56,575 nucleotides of DNA, taken from assembly GCA_937967405.1 (NCBI GenBank), contig CALCJV010000067.1:1-56575 (forward strand), given 5' to 3'. The translations under genes were made by a program, and so were the position numbers. The stretch comes from an uncultured Chloroflexales bacterium. GTDB taxonomy: Bacteria > Chloroflexota > Chloroflexia > Chloroflexales > Chloroflexaceae. Numbering within the stretch: the first letter of the stretch is position 1; every line of letters starts with the position of its first letter. The notes under the pieces are model-generated. The model was not told the origin of the DNA. It was given only the letters and a program-made list of their open reading frames with translations, and searched no databases. Positions 33,201 to 40,074 of the stretch are shown piece by piece.

Positions 33201-33623
33201 ATGCAATGGATTGTCTATTTTCACGGAATCTTCGGCGAGCGCGTCCTCCCGATCCTGATTGTGCTGGCGGCGATCTGGTTCACCGTTACTTGGAAGGCTC
33301 CCGCACCGGATACGCCGCGCACATTGGCGGCCCGCATCTTCCCGCAGCTGGTCACGCTGCAATTCTCGCTCGGCTTAGCCTATTGGCTCTATGGCATCAT
33401 TGCGCTTGGGCAAGCCGGACGCTATCTGAGCTTTCCGTTTATTCTGCATCCGCTACTGGGCTTGCTGGCTGTGCTGCTGGCCCACTGGGCGGTCACCAAT
33501 CGCCCAGAGCGCAATGCCATCACCCGCACCTTCGCTCGGCTCGGACGCTGGAGCGTGGTAGCCATGATGGGCTTGCTGCTGGTGGCGGTGCTCGTCAGCA
33601 CCATGATTGCCTATGCAGTTTAG
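33201..33623 (+). CDS. Small four-helix membrane protein, unknown
   Basis: 140 residues from the ATG at 33201, supported by GAGGTG 6 bases upstream. Four hydrophobic helices are visible at about 12-30, 50-72, 78-98 and 117-138, with a HPLLGLLAVLLAHW segment that could place histidines in the membrane. No family is recognised; a cytochrome-b561-like or DUF-type small membrane protein is conceivable but not supported. Last gene of the 31204-33623 run. Confidence 0.65.
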   Translation: MQWIVYFHGIFGERVLPILIVLAAIWFTVTWKAPAPDTPRTLAARIFPQLVTLQFSLGLAYWLYGIIALGQAGRYLSFPFILHPLLGLLAVLLAHWAVTNRPERNAITRTFARLGRWSVVAMMGLLLVAVLVSTMIAYAV

Positions 33624-33678
33624 CATACCCCTAGCCGTATCGTAAAGAACGGTTCACCCCACGCGATGATCTTGCTGC

Positions 33679-33706
33679 TTGTAGCGTATGCTGGCTTGCA
33701 TACAAT
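33679..33706 (+). promoter_or_regulatory. Promoter TTGTAG-16-TACAAT
   Basis: TTGTAG (33679-33684), 16-base spacer, TACAAT (33701-33706), about 50 bases upstream of the rhodanese lipoprotein start. Confidence 0.5.
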
Positions 33707-33756
33707 AGAAAGAGAACGTGTGAACCATTGTTTCCCAGCATGAAGGAGTAGCTCGC

Positions 33757-34176
33757 GTGTATCGCTCACAATTGATCCTCTTTGCAATAGTGGGGGGGCT
33801 GGTGCTGATCGGTTGCGGCAGCACGGCCTCCAGTCGCACCGAACCCAACAGTGCCCCCAACCCCAATGTGACCAGCAGTGAATTGGCCACCCTGCTTCAG
33901 CAGCCTGATCCGCCCTTCCTGCTGGATGTCCGCACGCTGCCCGAAGCGCAAGCGGCGAGTATTCCCGGTACTGATGCGCTGATTCCTGTGGACCAACTGG
34001 CGCGGCGCGTGAATGAGCTTGACCCCAACCAACCCATCATCGTTTACTGCCGCAGTGGCAACCGGAGCAGGCAGGCCCTGACTATCCTCAAGCAGGCTGG
34101 ATTTACGAATGTGCGCCACCTTGCGGGTGGAATAAACGCATGGACGGGCCCAGTCGTATCGGGGGTATTGCCCTGA
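33757..34176 (+). CDS. Rhodanese-domain lipoprotein
   Basis: 139 residues from a GTG with AAGGAG 8 bases upstream. The signal peptide ends in the lipobox LIGC (Cys20), so it is predicted to be lipid-anchored outside the membrane. A single rhodanese domain follows (about 40-135): LLDVRTLPEAQAASIPG, IPVDQLARRV, and the active-site loop VYCRSGNRSRQA with the catalytic Cys, then HLAGGINAWTG. It may handle sulfane sulfur or thiol redox chemistry at the cell surface. A strong hairpin follows the stop. Confidence 0.9.
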   Translation: MYRSQLILFAIVGGLVLIGCGSTASSRTEPNSAPNPNVTSSELATLLQQPDPPFLLDVRTLPEAQAASIPGTDALIPVDQLARRVNELDPNQPIIVYCRSGNRSRQALTILKQAGFTNVRHLAGGINAWTGPVVSGVLP

Positions 34177-34214
34177 CAGCGGAGTGGAGCAGCGCAAGCA
34201 AGCCCGCAGACGCA

Positions 34215-34241
34215 CCAAGCCGTGCTACTGGCACGGCTTGG
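34215..34241 (+). terminator. Strong hairpin after rhodanese gene
   Basis: A perfect 11-base stem, CCAAGCCGTGC pairing with GCACGGCTTGG around a TACTG loop, 38 bases after the stop. There is no T-run, so it is a terminator or 3'-end stabiliser by position rather than by the classic pattern. Confidence 0.6.
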
Positions 34242-34287
34242 GCGTTGCTCGATTCGCCCCCAGCCATCCCCCACATCCTGAATTTTC

Positions 34288-34296
34288 TGCTATAAT
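34288..34296 (+). promoter_or_regulatory. Extended -10 promoter TGCTATAAT
   Basis: Consensus extended -10, identical to 15154-15162 (-). It would start a leader of roughly 220 bases before the ABC transporter binding-protein gene. Confidence 0.6.
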
Positions 34297-34521
34297 GCTA
34301 CTTCAATAATAGCCAATCCTCACTGATGACCAACCAGAGTCGCGCCCTGCTCCAAGTATTCGGGGGGTTGCATCCTCCCCTTGACGCATCCGTATGATCG
34401 GCATATGCACATTGATCCATAGCTTCAGCACTGAGAACAATGTGCAGGCTCTGTGTTCTTGTGAGGGTACACGCACCAGCCGTTCAAGCGTAAGAAGTGA
34501 AACAGACCAAAGGAGAATGTT
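34297..34521 (+). other. Long structured leader of the ABC importer
   Basis: Gene-free stretch between the TGCTATAAT promoter and the binding-protein ATG. It contains a hairpin GGGGGG/CTCCCC with a TTGCATC loop (34362-34380), a weaker AGAACA/TGTTCT pair near 34434-34459, and an AAAGGAG ribosome site 8 bases before the ATG. A second promoter inside it is possible. I cannot match it to a known riboswitch class. Confidence 0.4.
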
Positions 34522-35448
34522 ATGCCTGTGATCCGAATTCGCTGGCAGCCCATGCTGCTGCCGCTTGTCGTGCTCCTGTTGTTGGCCGCATGTGGTGGCC
34601 AGCCCGCTGCACCCGCTGCCCCTGCTCCCGCCGCACCCACGCCTGAAGCTCCTGCTATGACCGATGCCCCTGCCGCCACAGGCGGCGACTTGCTAGCTGA
34701 TGTTGAGCGGCGCGGGGTGCTCCGCATTTCGACCGACTCGAACTATGCCCCGCAGAGTTTCCGCAATCCCGATGGCTCATGGGAAGGGTTTGACATTGAA
34801 GTGGGGCGTGAAGTTGCCCGCCGCTTGGGAGTTGAGCCAGAGTTTCTGGATATTAACTTCGATGTGATTACCGCTGGTAGCTGGAACAATCGTTGGGATA
34901 TTAACGTCGGCTCGATGACGGTGACAGCCGAACGGCGCGAAGTATTAGCATTCACCCAACCCTACTACTTTACGCCGGCCGCCTTTGCCGTGCATGCCAA
35001 TAGCAGTGCTACCTCTGTCGCCGATCTAGAGGGCAAGAAGATTGGGCTAGGAGCCGCCACCACCTACCTGAACTATATGGAAGGCACGCTAACCCTCGAA
35101 GGCGAGGAGATTCTTGTACCGCCGCCCGCCGCAGAGGTGCAGGTCTACGATACCGACTTGCTCGCCGTGCAAGACCTCGCGCTCGGTGATGGCACGCGCC
35201 TCGATGCTGTGCTTACTGCGCTGCCCACGATTGACAACGCAATCAAAGAAGGGCTGCCGATCAAGGTACTAGATACACCCGTCTATTATGAAGCCCTTGC
35301 CATTGCGTTGGACAAAAGTAGCGCACTGCCGATTGAGGGACTCCAAGCACGCATTGATGCCATTCTGGGGGAGATGCACAGCGACGGCACACTGACGCGC
35401 CTGTCCGAGCAATTCTATGGTGTAGATATTACCAAAAAGATCGAGTAG
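34522..35448 (+). CDS. ABC transporter substrate-binding lipoprotein, polar amino acid type
   Basis: 308 residues. Lipoprotein signal with lipobox LAAC, then an Ala/Pro-rich linker to about residue 53, then an SBP_bac_3 domain: RRGVLRISTDSNYAPQSFRNPDGSWEGFDIEVG, DINVGSMTVTAERREVLAFTQPYYF, and LEGKKIGLGAATTYLNYM. The domain captures a polar amino acid or related cation outside the membrane and delivers it to the permease encoded next. AAAGGAG precedes the ATG. The downstream Rieske/PYROXD2 genes raise the possibility of a methylated amine or betaine ligand, which is inference. Confidence 0.9.
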   Translation: MPVIRIRWQPMLLPLVVLLLLAACGGQPAAPAAPAPAAPTPEAPAMTDAPAATGGDLLADVERRGVLRISTDSNYAPQSFRNPDGSWEGFDIEVGREVARRLGVEPEFLDINFDVITAGSWNNRWDINVGSMTVTAERREVLAFTQPYYFTPAAFAVHANSSATSVADLEGKKIGLGAATTYLNYMEGTLTLEGEEILVPPPAAEVQVYDTDLLAVQDLALGDGTRLDAVLTALPTIDNAIKEGLPIKVLDTPVYYEALAIALDKSSALPIEGLQARIDAILGEMHSDGTLTRLSEQFYGVDITKKIE

Positions 35449-35535
35449 GTCGCATTCGCTTGCAGCCGCGCCGCGTGGTATCGCATGTAGAGGCCCAGCT
35501 GGCGCGGTTGCCCTAGCTGCAAAGACGCACATGCT

Positions 35536-36369
35536 ATGGATGATCCGTCGTATCGGGCGCAATCGGGAACTCGTTTACGCTCGTTTCACATCCCCTACAA
35601 CGTTGCCTACCGGCTATGGATGCTCATTTGGCTATCGCTGGTTGCGCTCTTCTTTAGCGGCTGGACGCTCAGTGCGGGCTTTTTTGAAATCCGCACGATC
35701 AGCCTCGATTGGGGCTTTATTGGCACATGGTGGCGGTTCATCTCACAAGGGGTAATCATCACTATCAGCGTTGCGTTGGTTTCAATCATTGGGGCAACGG
35801 TGCTCGCGCTGCTCTCCTCGCTGGCCTACCTCAGCCGTATAGCACCGCTCAGTAGCCTTGCGGGATTGTACGTCTCGCTCTTTCGGGGTACGCCCCTGTT
35901 CCTGCAACTGCTATTTGTCTACCTCGCACTGCCCCAAGTTGGGCTTGTGTTGGAACCCTTCACCGCCGCCACAATCACGCTGAGCATGAACTATGGAGCC
36001 TACATGAGCGAAATCTTTCGGGCGGGCATCCAAGCCGTCGGGCAAGGCCAGCGCGAGGCGGCCCACGCACTCGGCATGACTTCGCTTCAAACGATGCGGC
36101 GGATTGTGCTGCCGCAAGCGTTCCGGATCATCCTGCCCGATATTGGCAATCAGTTCATTGCCCTGCAAAAGGATACCTCGCTCGCCAGTGCAATCACCCT
36201 AACTGAACTGGCCGGGCGGGCCCGCCAAGCGGGTGCGCCCCGCCTGCGCCTGCTCGAAGCCCTAATTGTCGCGGCGGCGTGGTATTGGCTGTTGACAATC
36301 CTGTTCTCCTTCCTGCAAGAATGGCTAGAGCGGCGCATGGCCCGGGCAGATCGTAAGCCCCACGCATAA
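35536..36369 (+). CDS. ABC transporter permease, HisM/GlnP type
   Basis: 277 residues. About five membrane segments, with the first at residues 28-48 and the BPD_transp_1 region starting at FISQGVIITISVALVSIIGATVLALLSSL (positions about 75-103). The EAA coupling motif is intact (GQREAAHALGMTSLQTMRRIVLPQAFRIILP, about 180-210). One permease gene is present, so the transporter probably works as a homodimer. The ribosome site is weak and 87 bases separate it from the binding-protein gene. The substrate is set by the upstream SBP_bac_3 protein. Confidence 0.9.
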   Translation: MDDPSYRAQSGTRLRSFHIPYNVAYRLWMLIWLSLVALFFSGWTLSAGFFEIRTISLDWGFIGTWWRFISQGVIITISVALVSIIGATVLALLSSLAYLSRIAPLSSLAGLYVSLFRGTPLFLQLLFVYLALPQVGLVLEPFTAATITLSMNYGAYMSEIFRAGIQAVGQGQREAAHALGMTSLQTMRRIVLPQAFRIILPDIGNQFIALQKDTSLASAITLTELAGRARQAGAPRLRLLEALIVAAAWYWLLTILFSFLQEWLERRMARADRKPHA

Positions 36370-36393
36370 CGCACGGCAACGCCTGATAAGGTA

Positions 36394-36402
36394 TGGTACA
36401 AT
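36394..36402 (+). promoter_or_regulatory. Extended -10 promoter TGGTACAAT
   Basis: TGG plus TACAAT in the 64-base gap before the ATPase gene; predicted start near 36409. It may give the ATPase and downstream oxygenase genes independent expression. Confidence 0.45.
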
Positions 36403-36433
36403 CTGTATGGGTGGAACGAAAGCGAGAGCCTAA

Positions 36434-37195
36434 ATGAGTCCGCTCCAGCCCTATATCTTAACCGTTCACAACCTGCACAAACGCTTCGGACAGCTGGAGG
36501 TGCTGCGCGGGATCAATTTGAACGTGCGCCAGCGCGAAGTGATCTGCTTCATTGGGCGATCTGGCTCTGGCAAAAGCACGCTGCTGCGCTGCATCAACTT
36601 CCTTGAGGAGCCAGACGCGGGCCAGATCTGTGTGGCCGGGCACACGATTGATGCAGGCCAGCGCGGCAACCGCCGCCGCCGAGCGATCATTCAATTACGC
36701 CAGCAGGTGGGCATGGTCTTTCAGCAGTTCAATCTGTTTCCGCACAAGACCGTGCTGGAGAATATCATCGAAGCCCCCCGCATCGTCAAGCGGCAGCCCC
36801 GCGAAGAGTGCATTGCGATTGCCGAAGATCTGCTGGATAAAGTGGGCCTGCGCGAGAAGCGCGATGTCTACCCTGCTACCCTCTCCGGTGGGCAGCAGCA
36901 GCGCGTAGCGATTGCCCGCGCACTGGCCATGCAGCCACAGGTGATGCTCTTTGATGAGCCAACCTCTGCGCTTGACCCAGAGCTGGTCGGCGAAGTTTTG
37001 AATGTGATGCGCCAACTCGTCCATGAGGGGATGACCACCTTGATTGTGACCCACGAGATGAGTTTTGCCCGCGAAGCCGCAGATCGGGTGATCTTTATGG
37101 ATGGGGGGGTGTTCGTTGAGGAAGGTCCTCCAGAGCAGGTGCTCAGCAACCCGCACGACAACCGCACCCGCCAATTTCTGGAGCGCATGCTCTAG
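36434..37195 (+). CDS. ABC transporter ATP-binding protein, GlnQ/HisP type
   Basis: 253 residues. Walker [14 protein letters not shown]-loop [13 protein letters not shown], signature [16 protein letters not shown], Walker [15 protein letters not shown] and the switch His in VTHEM are all intact. It powers the importer formed with the two preceding genes. The insertion [21 protein letters not shown] before the Q-loop is normal for the polar amino acid branch. No strong ribosome site is seen. Confidence 0.95.
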   Translation: MSPLQPYILTVHNLHKRFGQLEVLRGINLNVRQREVICFIGRSGSGKSTLLRCINFLEEPDAGQICVAGHTIDAGQRGNRRRRAIIQLRQQVGMVFQQFNLFPHKTVLENIIEAPRIVKRQPREECIAIAEDLLDKVGLREKRDVYPATLSGGQQQRVAIARALAMQPQVMLFDEPTSALDPELVGEVLNVMRQLVHEGMTTLIVTHEMSFAREAADRVIFMDGGVFVEEGPPEQVLSNPHDNRTRQFLERML

Positions 37196-37265
37196 CTCGC
37201 GCAGACGTGGCTACCATGCCCATACGGCTTCAGAGAATCAAGAACAACATAACAGGAGGAGTGCT

Positions 37266-38384
37266 ATGACAGTGTTTGAACGCGCTTCTGTGCCCGGTAT
37301 GGTCTATACCCTCTCCGGTGAGTACTACACCCCTGCGGCATTTGCACGGGAAATGGATCGCCTGTTTATGCAGCAGTGGCTGTATGTGGGGCGTTCCGAG
37401 CAACTGCCCGAAGCAGGCAGCTACATGCTGGTCACGATGGCCAACGAAAACGTGATTGTCGTGCGGAACAAGCAGGGTGAGGTGCGGGCCTTCTATAACC
37501 TCTGCCGCCATCGCGGCACGCGCATGTGTACGGCCGAGCAGGGGCAGTTTGCCAACTCGATCCAGTGTCCCTACCATGCATGGACGTATAGCCTCGATGG
37601 GGATTTGATAGGCGCACGCTTGATGGATGAGGTTGAAGGCTTCGACAAAGCCGAATTCGGCTTGCTGCCTGTCGCCGTTGTCGAGTGGGAAGGCTTCATT
37701 ATGATCAATCTTGCGTCGCACCCAGAACCATTCGAGCAAGCCTATGCCCCGCTGATCAACCGCTTCGGGGCGTGGCATATTGCCAGTCTGCACTCGGCCC
37801 AAACGATTGAATATACGATCAAAGCGAACTGGAAGCTGATCTTCCAGAACTACTCCGAGTGCTACCACTGCCCACTGATCCATCCCGAACTGGTTGAGCA
37901 AACCGACTATCGCAGTGGCCAGAACGATCTAACCGAAGGGCCGTTTTTGGGTGGCTACATGGTGCTGAATGAGACACACGGCACGTTCGGCTTGGGCGAA
38001 GGCAGCGGCAGCCACCGCCCACCACTAGGCACCGTAGCTGGCGAGGATTTGCGGCGGGTCTACTTCTACTCGATCTTCCCCAATATGCTGCTCAGCCTGC
38101 ACCCCGATTACGTGCTGGTGCATGCCTTGTATCCGCTTGATCACGGTACAACCCGCATCATTTGCGATTGGCTGTTTGACCCGATGGTGATGGCACAGCC
38201 CGATTTCGATCCAAGCGATGCGGTGAGCTTTTGGGATACAACCAATATGCAGGACTGGAACGTGTGCGAATTGACCCAGCTCGGTGTCCAGTCGCGGGCC
38301 TTTGTGCCCGGCCCTTACGCCCAAGCCGAAGGTCTCCTGTATGCCTTCGATCAGGAGTATCTGCGGGCGATGGGCGAGCTGTAG
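37266..38384 (+). CDS. Rieske non-heme iron oxygenase, alpha subunit (GbcA/CMO-like)
   Basis: 372 residues from the ATG at 37266 with AGGAGG upstream. The Rieske cluster ligands are in NLCRHRGTRM (Cys80, His82) and CPYHAW (Cys101, His104). The mononuclear iron site lies in NYSECYHCPLIHPEL, with His201 and His206; the E-C-Y-H-C form is shared with glycine-betaine and choline monooxygenases rather than with aromatic dioxygenases. A C-terminal carboxylate ligand is probably in WDTTNMQDW. It would hydroxylate an N-methyl or similar carbon, releasing formaldehyde if demethylating. The required ferredoxin/reductase gene is not in the window. Confidence 0.88.
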   Translation: MTVFERASVPGMVYTLSGEYYTPAAFAREMDRLFMQQWLYVGRSEQLPEAGSYMLVTMANENVIVVRNKQGEVRAFYNLCRHRGTRMCTAEQGQFANSIQCPYHAWTYSLDGDLIGARLMDEVEGFDKAEFGLLPVAVVEWEGFIMINLASHPEPFEQAYAPLINRFGAWHIASLHSAQTIEYTIKANWKLIFQNYSECYHCPLIHPELVEQTDYRSGQNDLTEGPFLGGYMVLNETHGTFGLGEGSGSHRPPLGTVAGEDLRRVYFYSIFPNMLLSLHPDYVLVHALYPLDHGTTRIICDWLFDPMVMAQPDFDPSDAVSFWDTTNMQDWNVCELTQLGVQSRAFVPGPYAQAEGLLYAFDQEYLRAMGEL

Positions 38385-38467
38385 CGGTCATCGGTCAAAT
38401 GCTTCGTGATTGATGACAAGCGCGATGTGGGTATGTTCCCGCTCGCCACTGGAAAGGAACCAATCGT

Positions 38468-40030
38468 ATGGCTCAAGTCTATGATGCAATTGTGATTGGC
38501 GGGGGGCATAATGGCCTCGTCGCCGCGTGTTATCTGGCGCAGGCCGGCAAGCGGGTGATCGTGCTCGAACGCTACCATACTGTGGGCGGAGCCGCAATTA
38601 CCGAAGAGATCCACCCCGGCTTTCGGGTCTCGGTGGCATCCTACTCCATGAGCCTGATGCGCCCCGAAATTATTCAGCAGCTGCGCCTCGCCGATTATGG
38701 CTTTGCTACGTATGCCAAAGACCCGTCCTACTTTATGCCCTTCCCCGATGGCGAACACCTGATGCTGTGGGCTTATGACCGCGCCCGCAGCAAGCAGGAG
38801 ATTACCCGCTTTTCGCAGCGCGATGCCGCAAATTATGATGCGTGGGAAGACTTTTGGGATCGCGTCTGCGACGTAATTGAGCCGACCTTGATGCAGCCGC
38901 CGATTTCATTTGCGGCATTGGCCCAACGCTTTGAGGATGCGGGCTTGGCTGATGACTTCCGGCGCGTGATGCTGCTCTCGACGACCGACCTGCTCAATGA
39001 GTTTTTTGAGTCGGAGCATGTCAAAGCCACGCTTGCGCCGCAATCGCTGATCGGCACGGCGGGTGGGCCTAGCACACCCGGCACGCCCTATGTTTGGCTG
39101 TATCATGCCATTGGGCGAGCGATTGGCAAGCGGGGGGTGTGGGGCTATGTGAAAGGCGGTATGGGCGGCGTGACGCAGGCACTGGCAGCAGCGGCAACCG
39201 ATCTCGGCGTGGAGCTACGCACATCAGCCGAAGTGGGCGAGGTGCTCGTTGAGCACGGCGTGGCGCAGGGTGTGGTGCTTGCCACAGGCGAAACGCTGCG
39301 GGCGCAGGCGGTACTTTCCAATGCCGACCCGAAGCGCACCTTCCTCACGCTTTGCCCCCCAAACAGCTTGCCCGAAGCCTTCCGTACCGCGATTGAGCGC
39401 AACTATCGGAGCACCGGTCCGGTCTACAAGCTCAATCTAGCCCTAGAAGAGCTGCCACGCTACACAGCTGCCCCGCCCGATATGCCGCCCGAAGTGCTGT
39501 GCCGCGCCACCGTAGACATTGCGCCGACAGTTGCCTATATGGAGCAGGCGTATGATGACTACAAAAACGGCATCCCCTCGCGTGAGCCGTTCATCGAGAT
39601 CTATACCCAATCACCGACCGACCCGACGATGGCTCCGGCCGGTAAGCATGTGTTGTCGTGCTTCTGCCAATTCGCACCGTATGCCCCCGCCGAGCGTTCG
39701 TGGGATGATGGGCTGCGTGAGGAGTTCGCAGATCGGGTGCTCGCCAAGCTCAGCGAGTATGCCCCGAATATGGGCAATGCGGTGATCGCCCGGCAGATGC
39801 TTGCCCCCGTAGACCTCGAACGCCGCTTCGGGCTGACGGGCGGGCATATCTTTCATGGCGAGATTACCCCCGACCAGATCAACACCCTGCGCCCCGTGCC
39901 GGGCTTCGCCGACTATCGCACCCCACTGGCCGGGCTGTACCTGTGTGGGTCTGGGGCCCACCCCGGCGGTGGGGTGACGGGCATACCCGGCCATAATGCG
40001 GCGCAGGTAGTGCTAGCCGATTTAGCCTAA
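38468..40030 (+). CDS. FAD-dependent oxidoreductase, PYROXD2/phytoene-desaturase-like
   Basis: 520 residues. The dinucleotide-binding fold is YDAIVIGGGHNGLVAACYLA with ERYHTVGGAA following; the C-terminal FAD motif is YRTPLAGLYLCGSGAHPGGGV. Segments ASYSMSLMRPEI and the WGYVKGGMGGVTQALAAAA stretch match the PYROXD2 group within the CrtI-like superfamily. These enzymes oxidise substrates that are mostly unidentified. AAAGGA precedes the ATG. It follows the Rieske gene by 83 bases and probably acts in the same pathway, though a carotenoid role cannot be excluded from family membership alone. Confidence 0.88.
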   Translation: MAQVYDAIVIGGGHNGLVAACYLAQAGKRVIVLERYHTVGGAAITEEIHPGFRVSVASYSMSLMRPEIIQQLRLADYGFATYAKDPSYFMPFPDGEHLMLWAYDRARSKQEITRFSQRDAANYDAWEDFWDRVCDVIEPTLMQPPISFAALAQRFEDAGLADDFRRVMLLSTTDLLNEFFESEHVKATLAPQSLIGTAGGPSTPGTPYVWLYHAIGRAIGKRGVWGYVKGGMGGVTQALAAAATDLGVELRTSAEVGEVLVEHGVAQGVVLATGETLRAQAVLSNADPKRTFLTLCPPNSLPEAFRTAIERNYRSTGPVYKLNLALEELPRYTAAPPDMPPEVLCRATVDIAPTVAYMEQAYDDYKNGIPSREPFIEIYTQSPTDPTMAPAGKHVLSCFCQFAPYAPAERSWDDGLREEFADRVLAKLSEYAPNMGNAVIARQMLAPVDLERRFGLTGGHIFHGEITPDQINTLRPVPGFADYRTPLAGLYLCGSGAHPGGGVTGIPGHNAAQVVLADLA

Positions 40031-40036
40031 GGCAGC

Positions 40037-40064
40037 GGGGGCAGGGGTCAGCACCACTGCCCCC
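40037..40064. terminator. Bidirectional hairpin between convergent genes
   Basis: GGGGGCAG (40037-40044) pairs perfectly with CTGCCCCC (40057-40064); an inner GGT/ACC adds three pairs. It occupies the 44-base gap between convergent stops at 40030 and 40075, so it can serve both strands. No T-run. Confidence 0.65.
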
Positions 40065-40074
40065 CCATGTTACC

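Noticed and set aside
34362..34380. GC hairpin as a known riboswitch (guanidine, glycine, lysine)
   Set aside because: The conserved core sequences I know for these classes are not visible.
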